NCBI GenBank assembly: GCA_029262355.1
Contig: JAJCZO010000324.1
Location: 1 to 32,875, forward strand
Direction of reading: 5' to 3'
DNA length: 32,875 nt
From: Deltaproteobacteria bacterium
GTDB taxonomy: Bacteria > Desulfobacterota > Binatia > UBA12015
The notes under the pieces are model-generated. The model was not told the origin of the DNA. It did no database searches and was given only the letters and a program-made list of their open reading frames with translations. The position numbers were made by a program, and so were the translations under genes. Positions 1-8,440 of this stretch are shown piece after piece. Position 1 is the first letter of the stretch, and the number at the start of each line of letters is the position of its first letter.

Positions 1-78
1 ATTCCTGCGTCGCCGTTCCTTGCGACGAACGCCGATAGACGGCAATCCGTTAACCCTATGTCGACGGCGGTGCACTAG
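1..78 (+). CDS. Possible C-terminal end of an upstream gene (partial)
   Basis: Frame 1 is open from the window edge and would end ...NPMSTAVH at a TAG at 76-78. That TAG is the second to fourth base of repeat copy 1. No domain can be recognised from 25 residues. The only support is by analogy: repeat copy 2 supplies the stop codon of rimO in exactly the same way. It may equally be non-coding sequence. Confidence 0.25.
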   Translation: MPASPFLATNADRRQSVNPMSTAVH

Positions 79-203
79 CAGGTTGTTGGAAAGTTTCGGA
101 CCGAGCCAGGTGCGTCCCTTCGCACCCGAGGCCAAGGCGAAGACGACGCGATCGTCGGGCACCCTGGCTAGTTTTCGCAACACGGGGATCGGGTCGAAGG
201 GAC
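75..203 (+). repeat. Dispersed nested-hairpin repeat, copy 1
   Basis: Starts CTAGCAGGTTGTTG and ends TCGGGTCGAAGGGAC. It aligns along its whole length with copies at 14395 and 32752. An outer inverted repeat pairs 114-129 (GTCCCTTCG, one bulged c, ACCCGA) with 189-203. An inner pair is GCGAAGAC with GTTTTCGC, including one G-T pair. It lies in the gap downstream of the convergent transporter gene. No reading frame is credible inside it. It could be a MITE-like element, a REP-type repeat or a transcribed RNA structure. Confidence 0.85.
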
Positions 204-238
204 CTACCTGGCGACGGGAGGAGCTTTCTAACAACCCG

Positions 239-1153
239 CTAGTGCGCCCCGCGGCGCCAGCGTGCGGCGAGGAAACTCCCGAACACCGAGTGCACGACGC
301 TCGAGATCGCGCCCGGCACCGCAGTGAGCGGGTTCGCGAAGTGTTGGCGCGCGAGCACGACTGCCAAGCCGGAGTTCTGCATACCCACCTCGATCGAAAC
401 CGTGCGACGAATCGACTCCTCGTAACCGAAGACCTTCGCCAGCATGTAGCCAAGCAGGAAACCGCCCGAGTGTAGGAGCAAGACCGAGGAGACGAGCGCC
501 ATCCCCGAGCCGAGGATGGCGTCGGCACTTTGTCCGATCACGCTCGCCACGATCAGCACGATCGCAACGACCGCCACCAGAGGAGACGCGGGCTGCACAA
601 AGCCTACGAGGCGCGGCGCGAAGTGGTTCAGGATGATTCCTAGGAACACCGGCAACAACACGACCTGGACCGTGCTCAGAAAGAGCCCCCACGCGTCTAC
701 GGGAACCATCGTACCCGCGAGCCACTTCGTGAGGAGTGGAGTGAGCACGATCGCGCCCATCGTCGAACACATCGTCATCAACACCGAGAGCGGCAGGTTC
801 GCGCGCGCAATGTACGTGACGACGTTCGAGGCCGTGCCACCCGGGCAGGCCCCCGTGAGGATCAACCCCACCGCAAACGGCGTCTCGAGCGATTGGGCTT
901 GTGCGATTGCCCAGGCGAGACACGGCATGACGAGGAACTGGCTCACGAACCCGAGCGCCACGGGCCGAGGAACCTGCAAAACCTTACGGAAGTCGGCGAA
1001 CGAAAGTGTAATCCCCATCCCCAGCATGATCACCGCGAGGCCCCAAACGATGAGTGGCCCTCGGAACCACGTGAAGAGCGGCGGATGGACGAGCGCCAAC
1101 CCCCCGGCGACCAAGACCCAGACCGGGAAGAGATTCGTTGCTGTTTGAAGCAC
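239..1153 (-). CDS. Bile acid:sodium symporter (BASS/SBF) family transporter
   Basis: A 304-residue inner-membrane protein with about nine to ten hydrophobic segments and almost no soluble part. Family signatures are GACPGGTASNVVTYIARAN in the first half and EVGMQNSGLAVVLA in the second, the two crossover regions that bind sodium and substrate in this family. Members carry bile acids, pantoate, pyruvate or other organic anions with sodium; the substrate here cannot be read from sequence. The start is GTG at 1153, only 9 nt after the stop of the L,D-transpeptidase-like gene, so it is the last gene of a three-gene minus-strand unit. That context hints at uptake of a wall- or carbohydrate-derived anion, which is inference. 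Confidence 0.9.
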   Translation of the reverse strand: MLQTATNLFPVWVLVAGGLALVHPPLFTWFRGPLIVWGLAVIMLGMGITLSFADFRKVLQVPRPVALGFVSQFLVMPCLAWAIAQAQSLETPFAVGLILTGACPGGTASNVVTYIARANLPLSVLMTMCSTMGAIVLTPLLTKWLAGTMVPVDAWGLFLSTVQVVLLPVFLGIILNHFAPRLVGFVQPASPLVAVVAIVLIVASVIGQSADAILGSGMALVSSVLLLHSGGFLLGYMLAKVFGYEESIRRTVSIEVGMQNSGLAVVLARQHFANPLTAVPGAISSVVHSVFGSFLAARWRRGAH

Positions 1154-1162
1154 GCGTACGGC

Positions 1163-2797
1163 TCAGCCGGCCTTCTTTTCGGGGAAGGGGTAGTGCACGC
1201 CGATTTTGCGCATCTCTCGGGCGAATCGAATGTCGATCATCCGATAGAACTGAATCCGCTCGGCCTCATACTCGGCCTCGTAGAGATTGATGTCCTCGTA
1301 CTCGAAGCCGTCGATCGCCGTACGACCGACGAACTGGCCGTCGCGCACCGACGCGAAGTACGGTGTCCCATCGGCCCGGTACTTCAACTCGCCACCGTAG
1401 AGCCAGTCGTAGAACGCCTTGCGTTCGTTTCGCACCCGGAGCTTGTGCGCCTTCTTGTTCTTCAACGAAAAAGCAATGAAGTAGCGCACCCCCATGACCT
1501 CCGGGGTGCCGTCTCCATCGATATCGAACACGTCGTACAGGTGAGACTTGTTCAAGAATGTATCGATCTCGTACAGCAGCTTCGTCTCCGAGGGCATCAC
1601 CTGGCGGAGCTCCGAAATGTGGCCCGCGTTGACGTGAGTACACCCATGAGACATCGGGCCGCGCGACAACAACCAGAGATAGCGATAGTCCCCGTCGCCG
1701 CGACGGCCTCGGTCGATGTCGTGCCAGTCCTTGGGCAAGAACGAGGTCTTCGGCGGCTCCATCTTCCACCACAGCGTGTGAAAGGAATTATGGAGCCTAT
1801 CACCGACGTGCATGTACGGGATCCACGGGAAGTAGCCGTACACCGCCTTGTCTGGAATGTGGTCGACCGTCTTTGTGCGTTGATGCGTCGTGAGGGATCG
1901 ACGACCGGGAGTTGGGTACATCGGAATCTTGCGCCCGCGGTACTCCGTAAACTCGTTGAAACTACCAACCGGATAGATCGCCGTGAACTCGACGAACCCA
2001 AGCGACTCACCCTTCCTGGGGTAGATGCCACCACTCACACGTTCGAGCAGGGTGACGTACGCGGCTTGAAACTCAGCTGAGGGGCCGGTCTGCTCGAGCC
2101 CCAGCTTCACCAGCGCCGTTAGTTCCTTCGTGGTCTCGCCGTCGATCTTCGCCTTCCAGAGCCGCGTTGGAAGGAGGCCGTTCAGCAGCTCGAGGCGGCG
2201 GCGCTCCCCCATCTTCTTGGCGTCTTCCGAATGAACCCGCCCGAGCCAGCGACGTGTGAGATCCGCGATCGGCATCTGAATGCGGAAAACGCGCCCAGGG
2301 TTGAGCGTATCCATCAACGCGAGATTGCGTGCGCGGAGCTGCTCTTTGGAGAGCTCCGCTTCCTGCTCCGCGAGCCTGTCGACGTCAACCTGATCTAACC
2401 GCGTCTCGAACTCGTCGAACGAGGTGTTCTGCGTGAGAACGATTCGCTTCTTCGCAGCAAGACCCAAATAGGTCTTCCTTCGATGCGCGAGGTCGCGGAC
2501 ATACGCGTCGATGACCTCGTCGGACAGAACCTCCGTCACGCGAAGCTGGTTGCCCCGACCCAGGTGGAGATGCACGCGCTCCGAGTCGAGCGAGCGCGGG
2601 GCAAATCCGGTGTAGAAGGACGGCTCGTACTTGTCGTAGGGCACACCGTAGGCCGGCGGCTCTTCGACCTGTCCCTCCTTGCGCGTCGGGTAGAGCTCGA
2701 TGTCGCCGCCCCCCACCTCATCGCCAAGCGCCGGCGGCGCCCAAAGAAGGACGCCGGCGACCAGCCAGACGACCATCCGCAGAGACAAGATCCTCAT
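1163..2797 (-). CDS. Secreted L,D-transpeptidase-like (YkuD family) protein
   Basis: A 544-residue protein starting with a Sec signal peptide (MRILSLRMVVWLVAGVLL, cleavage near ALG-DE). The YkuD catalytic signature is clear: SHGCTHVN at residues 383-390 with nucleophile C386, and upstream histidines H336 and H340. The family cross-links or anchors peptidoglycan stem peptides in the periplasm. It is larger than simple L,D-transpeptidases: residues 30-270 are a charged helical region without a recognised domain, and DIDGDGTPEV at 425-434 resembles a calcium-binding loop. The ATG at 2797 overlaps the TGA of the upstream dikinase-like gene as ATGA, pointing to translational coupling. A longer in-frame start at 2956 would lie inside that gene and put 53 residues before the signal peptide, so it was rejected. 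Confidence 0.85.
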   Translation of the reverse strand: MRILSLRMVVWLVAGVLLWAPPALGDEVGGGDIELYPTRKEGQVEEPPAYGVPYDKYEPSFYTGFAPRSLDSERVHLHLGRGNQLRVTEVLSDEVIDAYVRDLAHRRKTYLGLAAKKRIVLTQNTSFDEFETRLDQVDVDRLAEQEAELSKEQLRARNLALMDTLNPGRVFRIQMPIADLTRRWLGRVHSEDAKKMGERRRLELLNGLLPTRLWKAKIDGETTKELTALVKLGLEQTGPSAEFQAAYVTLLERVSGGIYPRKGESLGFVEFTAIYPVGSFNEFTEYRGRKIPMYPTPGRRSLTTHQRTKTVDHIPDKAVYGYFPWIPYMHVGDRLHNSFHTLWWKMEPPKTSFLPKDWHDIDRGRRGDGDYRYLWLLSRGPMSHGCTHVNAGHISELRQVMPSETKLLYEIDTFLNKSHLYDVFDIDGDGTPEVMGVRYFIAFSLKNKKAHKLRVRNERKAFYDWLYGGELKYRADGTPYFASVRDGQFVGRTAIDGFEYEDINLYEAEYEAERIQFYRMIDIRFAREMRKIGVHYPFPEKKAG

Positions 2798-5700
2798 CGC
2801 ACTACCTCCTCGAGAGAAATCGAATCCGTCCCACCGGGCTTCTCTCCGTCGAGTGCTGCGAGCGCCGGCATGTTCTTCAACTCCTCGTTTCCAACGAACG
2901 GACGCGTCTGGAACAACCAGAGGTGTCCATTGGCAAAGCCGAACTCGATGTCCCACGGCATCGCACGCCCACTCGGGTCGGTTGCCGGCTCGAGCTCGTC
3001 GCGGATCTCCTGAGCCGCATCGATCAGCTCCTCGAGCTCATCTTCGGAAAGCACGTGCGAACTGCCGGTCGACGCGACGACCTTGCTGCCTCCTCCGGGC
3101 TGCAAAAGTCGACGCCAGGGCGACTTGAACATCGTTACGAGCTCCACCCCGTCTGGTGACCAGAGCAGGGTCTCGGCCGGCGTGCCATCGACGGCGCCGC
3201 CCACGCCTTCCGAAGTCGCGACGAGCATCTTCGTCTGATCACCGGTCTCGATGTCGGCCGTCACGAGCACTCCAGACTTCTCCGATGGCACCGACTCGAG
3301 GATCACGATCGAGGGCAGCACCCACATGGGCTCGTCGATCAGCGTCTGACGCCACGAGAACGAGCGATACGAGAACGGCGAAGCCCATACTTCCTTGATG
3401 CCCTCATAGACGTCGTCGAGCGATCCGAGGTTGAACAACGTCAGGTTCAGTCCCGCACCGTTGAAGTCGTCCAGATCTTCGACGTTCGTGTCGCTTCGCA
3501 CGAAGCAGCCCACGGTCTGTGTCGGATCCGACGGGTCGAGCAACCCCTGCTCCTTCAACCGTTCCCGAATTGCGACCTCGAGATCCGGTGCGAGGGGCTC
3601 CTCCCGGAGCGAATGCTGCATGACCTCGAGACGAGGACGAATCCACGCCGAGAGCTCCTTCTCCGAAGTTCCGGCGGGGATCATCTCGTCGAAGAACGTC
3701 GCGTAGGTGCGCTCGACGAACGCCGGGAGTGGCGCGCCCTGCTCGGCGATCCCCTTTCCCGCCAGCGACTTCGGCACCGCGACCTTCGCGTTCTGAAAGT
3801 GGGCGTAGTACGCGCCGAACGGCACGACGACGCCGCGGGCGACGTTGTCCGGGAACAGGTAGCGGAGCTCTCCCAGGAACGACGCCTTCGGGCCTGCGCG
3901 AACACCCGAGTCCTTACGACGCATGTCCGAAAGCGAGAGAGGCTGCTTTGACTCTACGTCGAGCCGCTCGTGATCGATGTGCAGCTTCTTCGAGCCAGTG
4001 CCCAGCGAGCCGTCCGAAGACCGCTCCGCGCTCTTGCCGAACTCGTTCACGACCGCCTCCTCGGCCGCATCGATCTCCGCCCGCCTCTCGATATGGACGC
4101 GCCCACCGGGAGTCGCGATCAATACGATCTCCTCTCCGTCATGCTCTTCGAGCTGTCTGAACTGCCCCGCCGCGAGGACGACGTTCGGAATGCCGAGCGC
4201 GCGGGCCAACAGCTGCACGTGCGACACGACGTTGCCCTCGCCCTGCGTCAGGATGCCCGCTGCCGGCTGCAGATCGGGCGGCGTCTCCGGCAGCGCAACG
4301 ATCTCCTCACGAGAGTAGGTACCCGCCTTGGGGTCGACGCGAAGCGTCCCGACAGCGAGGCCCGGGTTGAGCGCCCGAATGTCGGAACTCACGTCCGAAC
4401 CGAAGACCCGGTGCCGGATCGGCTCCGTCCCCGAAGCGTGCGTCTCGAGACGATCGAGGAAACCGGCGTAGAGGAGCAATGGCGACCCCCGCAGCACGTC
4501 GTCCGCGATGAACGCGGTCGAGGGCAGCAGGAACGTCCAGGGGCCCAAGACCTCCTCGAAGGCGAGCATGACGCCGCTCTGGGACCACTCCACGACGCGC
4601 TTGGCGCGGCGAACGACGTTCTGGAGGTCCGCGCGGGGGAGACTGCTCTCTGACGCGGCGGAGCGCAAATCGCCGGTCGCGGCCTCCCACTCCCGTTCGG
4701 TCAGGAGCCCCGCACCGTAGGCCGCATCCGTGAGCGCCGCCAGCAGCTCCAGGTTCTCGCGTACCGTGATCTCCTGGCCCGAGGCCAGAAGGTCCGAGCC
4801 TCGACGCTGAATCACGGCGGCGGCCGTGACCGAGACGTCGATGAGCCGACGACGATCGGCCGGCGTGACCTCTGCCGCGCGGACGGCTTCGCGCGCGTCC
4901 ACCATGATCTTCGCAAGCCCGCTGATCGAATCGACCGAGTCCGCATCCTTCGTGGGCAGCGCTTCTTCGAGAGTCTCGCGGACGGACGAATCCCCGATGG
5001 CCTTGATCTGGGGCGTGAGGACCGACTCGTCGAGCGACGTGAGCTTTCGGATCTCGCTGATCAGTGTATCGAGTTTGTTGCGCGCCCCCCCGGCCGGCAT
5101 CTTCTTGCGATAGGCCTCGAGGCGCGGAAGCAGCGCCCCCGATACCTGATTGTGGGTGGCGTCACGCAGTGCCTTGAAGTTCCGGTCGGCCGCGTAGATC
5201 TGGATCGCAAGGTTCCGGATCGTCTGGATCTGGCCTTGATCATCGCGCACGAAGAAGCGGCGCTGCAGCTCGTACGCCAGCAAATGATGTCGATCGTCAT
5301 CGAAGGATGGGTCGGAGAGGTAGCGCTCGGCGAACAGCGGCGCATCGCGGGCCTCGTACTCCGCACCCGAAAGGCCGCCGTAGGCACGCATCTCGGCCAG
5401 TTTGTGATCGGGGTGGGTATCGATGAAGAACTTCTCGAGGATGTAGCCCCGGACCAGATCATGGTGATCGGGGAACGTGTCCCACTCCTGAAGGTCGCGG
5501 GAGAAGATATTGGCGATGTACATCCGGTGCTTGGCGAGAACTTCGGCCCATGCCGTGCGGTAGGCCGCACAGAACTTCGCCGTGGGCCCGCACGGGCTGA
5601 CGATGCGGCCATCGGGAAGCTGAACCGGCTTCTTGGCGTTGTCCTGACATACGCAGAAGTTGGGCGAGTACGGCCCCTTCTTCTTGCTCAAGCAGAGAGC

Positions 5701-5853
5701 GAAGTTTCGCTTCAGCTCCTTCTGGGTCGCTGGTTCGAGCTGTGGCCCGTGCCCGGTCGCCGCCAACGCCCCGCTGGGGGCGATCGACACGACCAAGCAG
5801 AAAAGAACACCCCACGAGAGGGCAGCGACGGAAAAACTCCTTGTGGTAACCAC
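2794..5853 (-). CDS. Secreted PPDK/PEP-synthase-like, glucan-water-dikinase-like protein
   Basis: A 1019-residue protein beginning with a Sec signal peptide (hydrophobic residues 9-29, cleavage near ALA-AT). Residues 54-95 hold five cysteines (C54, C67, C69, C88, C95), plausible disulfides. Residues 100-480 are mostly helical and unrecognised. Residues 530-592 match the phosphohistidine swivelling domain, with NVVSHVQLLARALGIPNVV and H545 as the phosphoacceptor. Residues 654-990 match the PPDK N-terminal ATP-grasp domain: GPKASFLGEL, VRSDTNVEDL followed by GAGLN, DIEFGF at 968-973 and QTRP at 982-985. Swivel domain before ATP-grasp is the order of glucan water dikinases, not of PEP synthase. 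Export is odd because the reaction needs ATP. The start is GTG at 5853 with AAGGA just upstream. It is first gene of the unit. Confidence 0.8.
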   Translation of the reverse strand: MVTTRSFSVAALSWGVLFCLVVSIAPSGALAATGHGPQLEPATQKELKRNFALCLSKKKGPYSPNFCVCQDNAKKPVQLPDGRIVSPCGPTAKFCAAYRTAWAEVLAKHRMYIANIFSRDLQEWDTFPDHHDLVRGYILEKFFIDTHPDHKLAEMRAYGGLSGAEYEARDAPLFAERYLSDPSFDDDRHHLLAYELQRRFFVRDDQGQIQTIRNLAIQIYAADRNFKALRDATHNQVSGALLPRLEAYRKKMPAGGARNKLDTLISEIRKLTSLDESVLTPQIKAIGDSSVRETLEEALPTKDADSVDSISGLAKIMVDAREAVRAAEVTPADRRRLIDVSVTAAAVIQRRGSDLLASGQEITVRENLELLAALTDAAYGAGLLTEREWEAATGDLRSAASESSLPRADLQNVVRRAKRVVEWSQSGVMLAFEEVLGPWTFLLPSTAFIADDVLRGSPLLLYAGFLDRLETHASGTEPIRHRVFGSDVSSDIRALNPGLAVGTLRVDPKAGTYSREEIVALPETPPDLQPAAGILTQGEGNVVSHVQLLARALGIPNVVLAAGQFRQLEEHDGEEIVLIATPGGRVHIERRAEIDAAEEAVVNEFGKSAERSSDGSLGTGSKKLHIDHERLDVESKQPLSLSDMRRKDSGVRAGPKASFLGELRYLFPDNVARGVVVPFGAYYAHFQNAKVAVPKSLAGKGIAEQGAPLPAFVERTYATFFDEMIPAGTSEKELSAWIRPRLEVMQHSLREEPLAPDLEVAIRERLKEQGLLDPSDPTQTVGCFVRSDTNVEDLDDFNGAGLNLTLFNLGSLDDVYEGIKEVWASPFSYRSFSWRQTLIDEPMWVLPSIVILESVPSEKSGVLVTADIETGDQTKMLVATSEGVGGAVDGTPAETLLWSPDGVELVTMFKSPWRRLLQPGGGSKVVASTGSSHVLSEDELEELIDAAQEIRDELEPATDPSGRAMPWDIEFGFANGHLWLFQTRPFVGNEELKNMPALAALDGEKPGGTDSISLEEVVR

Positions 5854-5940
5854 GATCCTTGCCTTCTATCGGCGCAGAGCGAACGGAACAACGGGCGCCG
5901 CCGCTTGACGATCCGCCGGTTCCATCGAAGACTACGGCCG

Positions 5941-6951
5941 GTGGGAAGGCGATCGGGTAGCTCGCAGACCGCGCGATCGCTGGCTGCGGTCGCGCTGCTC
6001 ATCGCCGGGACCGCGGCGGGGGCCGGGAACCGGGAATGGCTCCAGTCCATCCACCCCTCACCGAGCCTCCAAGCTCAGCTCGATCGGACCATCGACCGTC
6101 TGGTCGCTGCGGAGCCCTCGCTGTCCGAGTCCAGCCTCCGTGTGGCGGTGATCGACCTCGATGCCGAAGGCGGGCCGCGGTTTGCGCACCGCCACGGCAA
6201 CACCCCGGTTTATCCTGCGAGCGTCGTGAAGTTCGTCTATCTCATGGCGGCCTACGCGTGGATGGACCGGGGGCAGCTCGAGATCGACCCCGAGTTCGAT
6301 CGCCAGCTCCACGCAATGATCTACGCCAGCAGCAACAAAGCGACTCAGAAGGTCGTACGCCGCTTGACCGAAACCACGGCGGGGCCGACGCTCCCTCAGA
6401 AGCAGTACGAGGAGTTTCGGGACAAGCGACTGGCGGTGAAGCGCTGGCTGGCGACGCTCGGCATCGAGGACCTGCACTGCATCCACCCAACCTATGACGG
6501 CAACGGCGATCTCCACGGCCGTGACACGCAACTGCTGCGAGACGACAGCATCGAGGGCGGGCTCCCGTCACGGTCCGGCGAGTTCAAGAACCGCCAGGCC
6601 ATGACCGCAGTCGAGACGGCGAGGCTTCTGGCCCTGCTCGCGACCGAGCGGGCGCTCTCACCGAACAGTTCCGCCGAGGTCCGTCGCCGGATGCTGCGCG
6701 ACCCCAAAAAGCAACGCTACCTCACTCACCGGATCGCCGGCGGCGCGAAGCGCTGTGCAGACTCCATGGTGGTCGAGTCGAAGACCGGCACGTTCGGGCG
6801 GATCATCGCGGATGCAGGGATCGTGCGAGATGCTTCCGGCCGGGCACTGATCGTCGTCGTCTTCATCGACTCCTCCCCGCGGTATCGGGGCTCGTTCATC
6901 GCCAACCTGAGCCAAGCGATGACGGAGTCGGTCCTCGGCTGCTCCGAGTAG
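5941..6951 (+). CDS. Secreted serine hydrolase, class A beta-lactamase-like
   Basis: A 336-residue protein with an N-terminal signal peptide (SLAAVALLIAGTAAGAG). All three active-site motifs of the penicillin-recognising serine hydrolases are present and correctly spaced: S94-V-V-K97, S130-S-N132 and K281-T-G283. This is the beta-lactamase2 type, which includes class A enzymes and housekeeping peptidoglycan hydrolases. I infer a cell-wall role because it is divergent, 87 nt away, from the dikinase/L,D-transpeptidase unit; true beta-lactam resistance is possible. The start is a choice between GTG at 5941 and TTG at 5905, neither with a strong ribosome site. GTG gives the more normal signal peptide. 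The open frame further upstream is antisense to the neighbouring gene. Confidence 0.8.
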   Translation: MGRRSGSSQTARSLAAVALLIAGTAAGAGNREWLQSIHPSPSLQAQLDRTIDRLVAAEPSLSESSLRVAVIDLDAEGGPRFAHRHGNTPVYPASVVKFVYLMAAYAWMDRGQLEIDPEFDRQLHAMIYASSNKATQKVVRRLTETTAGPTLPQKQYEEFRDKRLAVKRWLATLGIEDLHCIHPTYDGNGDLHGRDTQLLRDDSIEGGLPSRSGEFKNRQAMTAVETARLLALLATERALSPNSSAEVRRRMLRDPKKQRYLTHRIAGGAKRCADSMVVESKTGTFGRIIADAGIVRDASGRALIVVVFIDSSPRYRGSFIANLSQAMTESVLGCSE

Positions 6952-6961
6952 GCGCCGTGTC

Positions 6962-8386
6962 GTGAACGCGCAGGGGCTCGAGGGCCACCGGCCCGGCATG
7001 ACGTCGGCTTCCGCAGAGGTATGGGATCGCGAGCATCGCGGGCTGACCGTCGGACTGCTTGCGACCGTTGCCTTCACCGCCTTCGAGGCACTCGCCGTCG
7101 CAACCGTACTGCCGACGACCGTCGAGGAGATCGGCGGGCTCAATCTCTATGGCTGGGCCTTCAGCGCGTTCATGCTGGCGAGCCTAATCGGAATCACCGC
7201 CGGCGGGGCGCTCGCGGATTCGAGAGGCCCTGCGCTTCCGTTCCTCGCTGGAGCAGCGGTCTTCGTGATCGGACTGGTCGGTGCTGGGGCATCTCCGACG
7301 ATGCCCCTCGTCGTTGCGGCGCGGTTCGTCCAGGGACTCGGGTCGGGCGCGATCGGTTCGGTCTCCTACGTCGCCGTCGGGCGCGGGTACTCGCCCGAGG
7401 CACGCCCCCGAATGATTGCGCTGTTGTCGAGCGCGTGGGTGATTCCCGGACTCCTCGGGCCCGCGCTGGCCGGGTTCGTGACGGATGTCTTCGGTTGGCG
7501 TTGGGTGTTCTTCGGACTCGCGCCCGCAACGGCAGTTGGCGCCGCGATCGCCGCGCCAGCGATGCGGCGGCTGGCGGCCGGTTCGCGGGCGAGCCTCGAG
7601 GCCACGGTGACGACCGAGCACCGCACACGTGACGCGCTGGCACTCACGCTGGGCGCTGCACTGCTGATGGGCGGCCTCGAGAACGGCGATGGGATCATGG
7701 CCGCCGGGCTGGCCGTCACGGGGTTACTCATCGGTGTGCCGGCCGCACGAAGACTCCTCCCGCCAGGGACGATGCGCATCCGCGCCGGGCTCGGCGCGGC
7801 CGTGGCGCTGATCGGTGTCACCGGCTTCGCGTTCTTCGGCGCCGAAGCCTTCGTGCCGCTCGCGATCAGTGGGGTGCGCCACCAGCCAGCGACCATCGCG
7901 GGACTGCCACTCACCGTCGGCACGCTCACATGGACGGCAGGCGCATGGATCCAGGCGCGCGAAGCCGACCGGCGCAGCCGACGCCTGCTCGTGGCCCTCG
8001 GCTTCGCGCTGATCGGTGCCGGAGTCGCCGGCACCGCTGCGACCCTGATTCCGGCCGTGCCGCTCTGGGTCACCGCCCTCACCTGGGGCCTCACCTCGCT
8101 CGGAATGGGCATCACCTACTCGACGCTGGCACTCGTGATCCTCGAGTGTGCCGCCGACGGCGAAGAGGGTCGAGCGTCGGCCGCGCTGCAACTCTCCTAC
8201 ACCGTATGCATCGCGCTGGGCACGGGGGTCGGCGGCGCGATCGTCGCTCTTTCGGCGCGCCTCGGGCACGGTCTCGCGGCCGGCATCGCGTTGGTCGACG
8301 TAGCGATGGTCGTCGCCGCCGCGTTCGGTGTCCTCGCCACGCGGCGCATCCCGCGCACGCGCGAAGACGCGGCCGCCATCGCGTGA
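6962..8386 (+). CDS. MFS transporter
   Basis: A 474-residue integral membrane protein with 12 to 14 hydrophobic segments. The major facilitator motif A is present between the second and third segments (GGALADSRG). The first segment is LLATVAFTAFEALAVATVLP, typical of drug:proton antiporter-like members. The substrate is unknown. The start is GTG at 6962; ATG at 6998 would remove 12 residues and is an equal possibility. It begins 10 nt after the serine hydrolase stop, so the two are probably co-transcribed. The C-terminus is a short basic tail ending RTREDAAAIA. Confidence 0.85.
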   Translation: MNAQGLEGHRPGMTSASAEVWDREHRGLTVGLLATVAFTAFEALAVATVLPTTVEEIGGLNLYGWAFSAFMLASLIGITAGGALADSRGPALPFLAGAAVFVIGLVGAGASPTMPLVVAARFVQGLGSGAIGSVSYVAVGRGYSPEARPRMIALLSSAWVIPGLLGPALAGFVTDVFGWRWVFFGLAPATAVGAAIAAPAMRRLAAGSRASLEATVTTEHRTRDALALTLGAALLMGGLENGDGIMAAGLAVTGLLIGVPAARRLLPPGTMRIRAGLGAAVALIGVTGFAFFGAEAFVPLAISGVRHQPATIAGLPLTVGTLTWTAGAWIQAREADRRSRRLLVALGFALIGAGVAGTAATLIPAVPLWVTALTWGLTSLGMGITYSTLALVILECAADGEEGRASAALQLSYTVCIALGTGVGGAIVALSARLGHGLAAGIALVDVAMVVAAAFGVLATRRIPRTREDAAAIA

Positions 8387-8440
8387 TCATGTGCGGCGCG
8401 CCATCGACCCCCGGCTCGACACGTGGCAGAGAATCGACCG

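Noticed and set aside
893..2080. Plus-strand 395-codon frame antisense to the transporter and L,D-transpeptidase genes
   Set aside because: GC-rich mirror frame with no domain; the minus-strand genes carry clear motifs.
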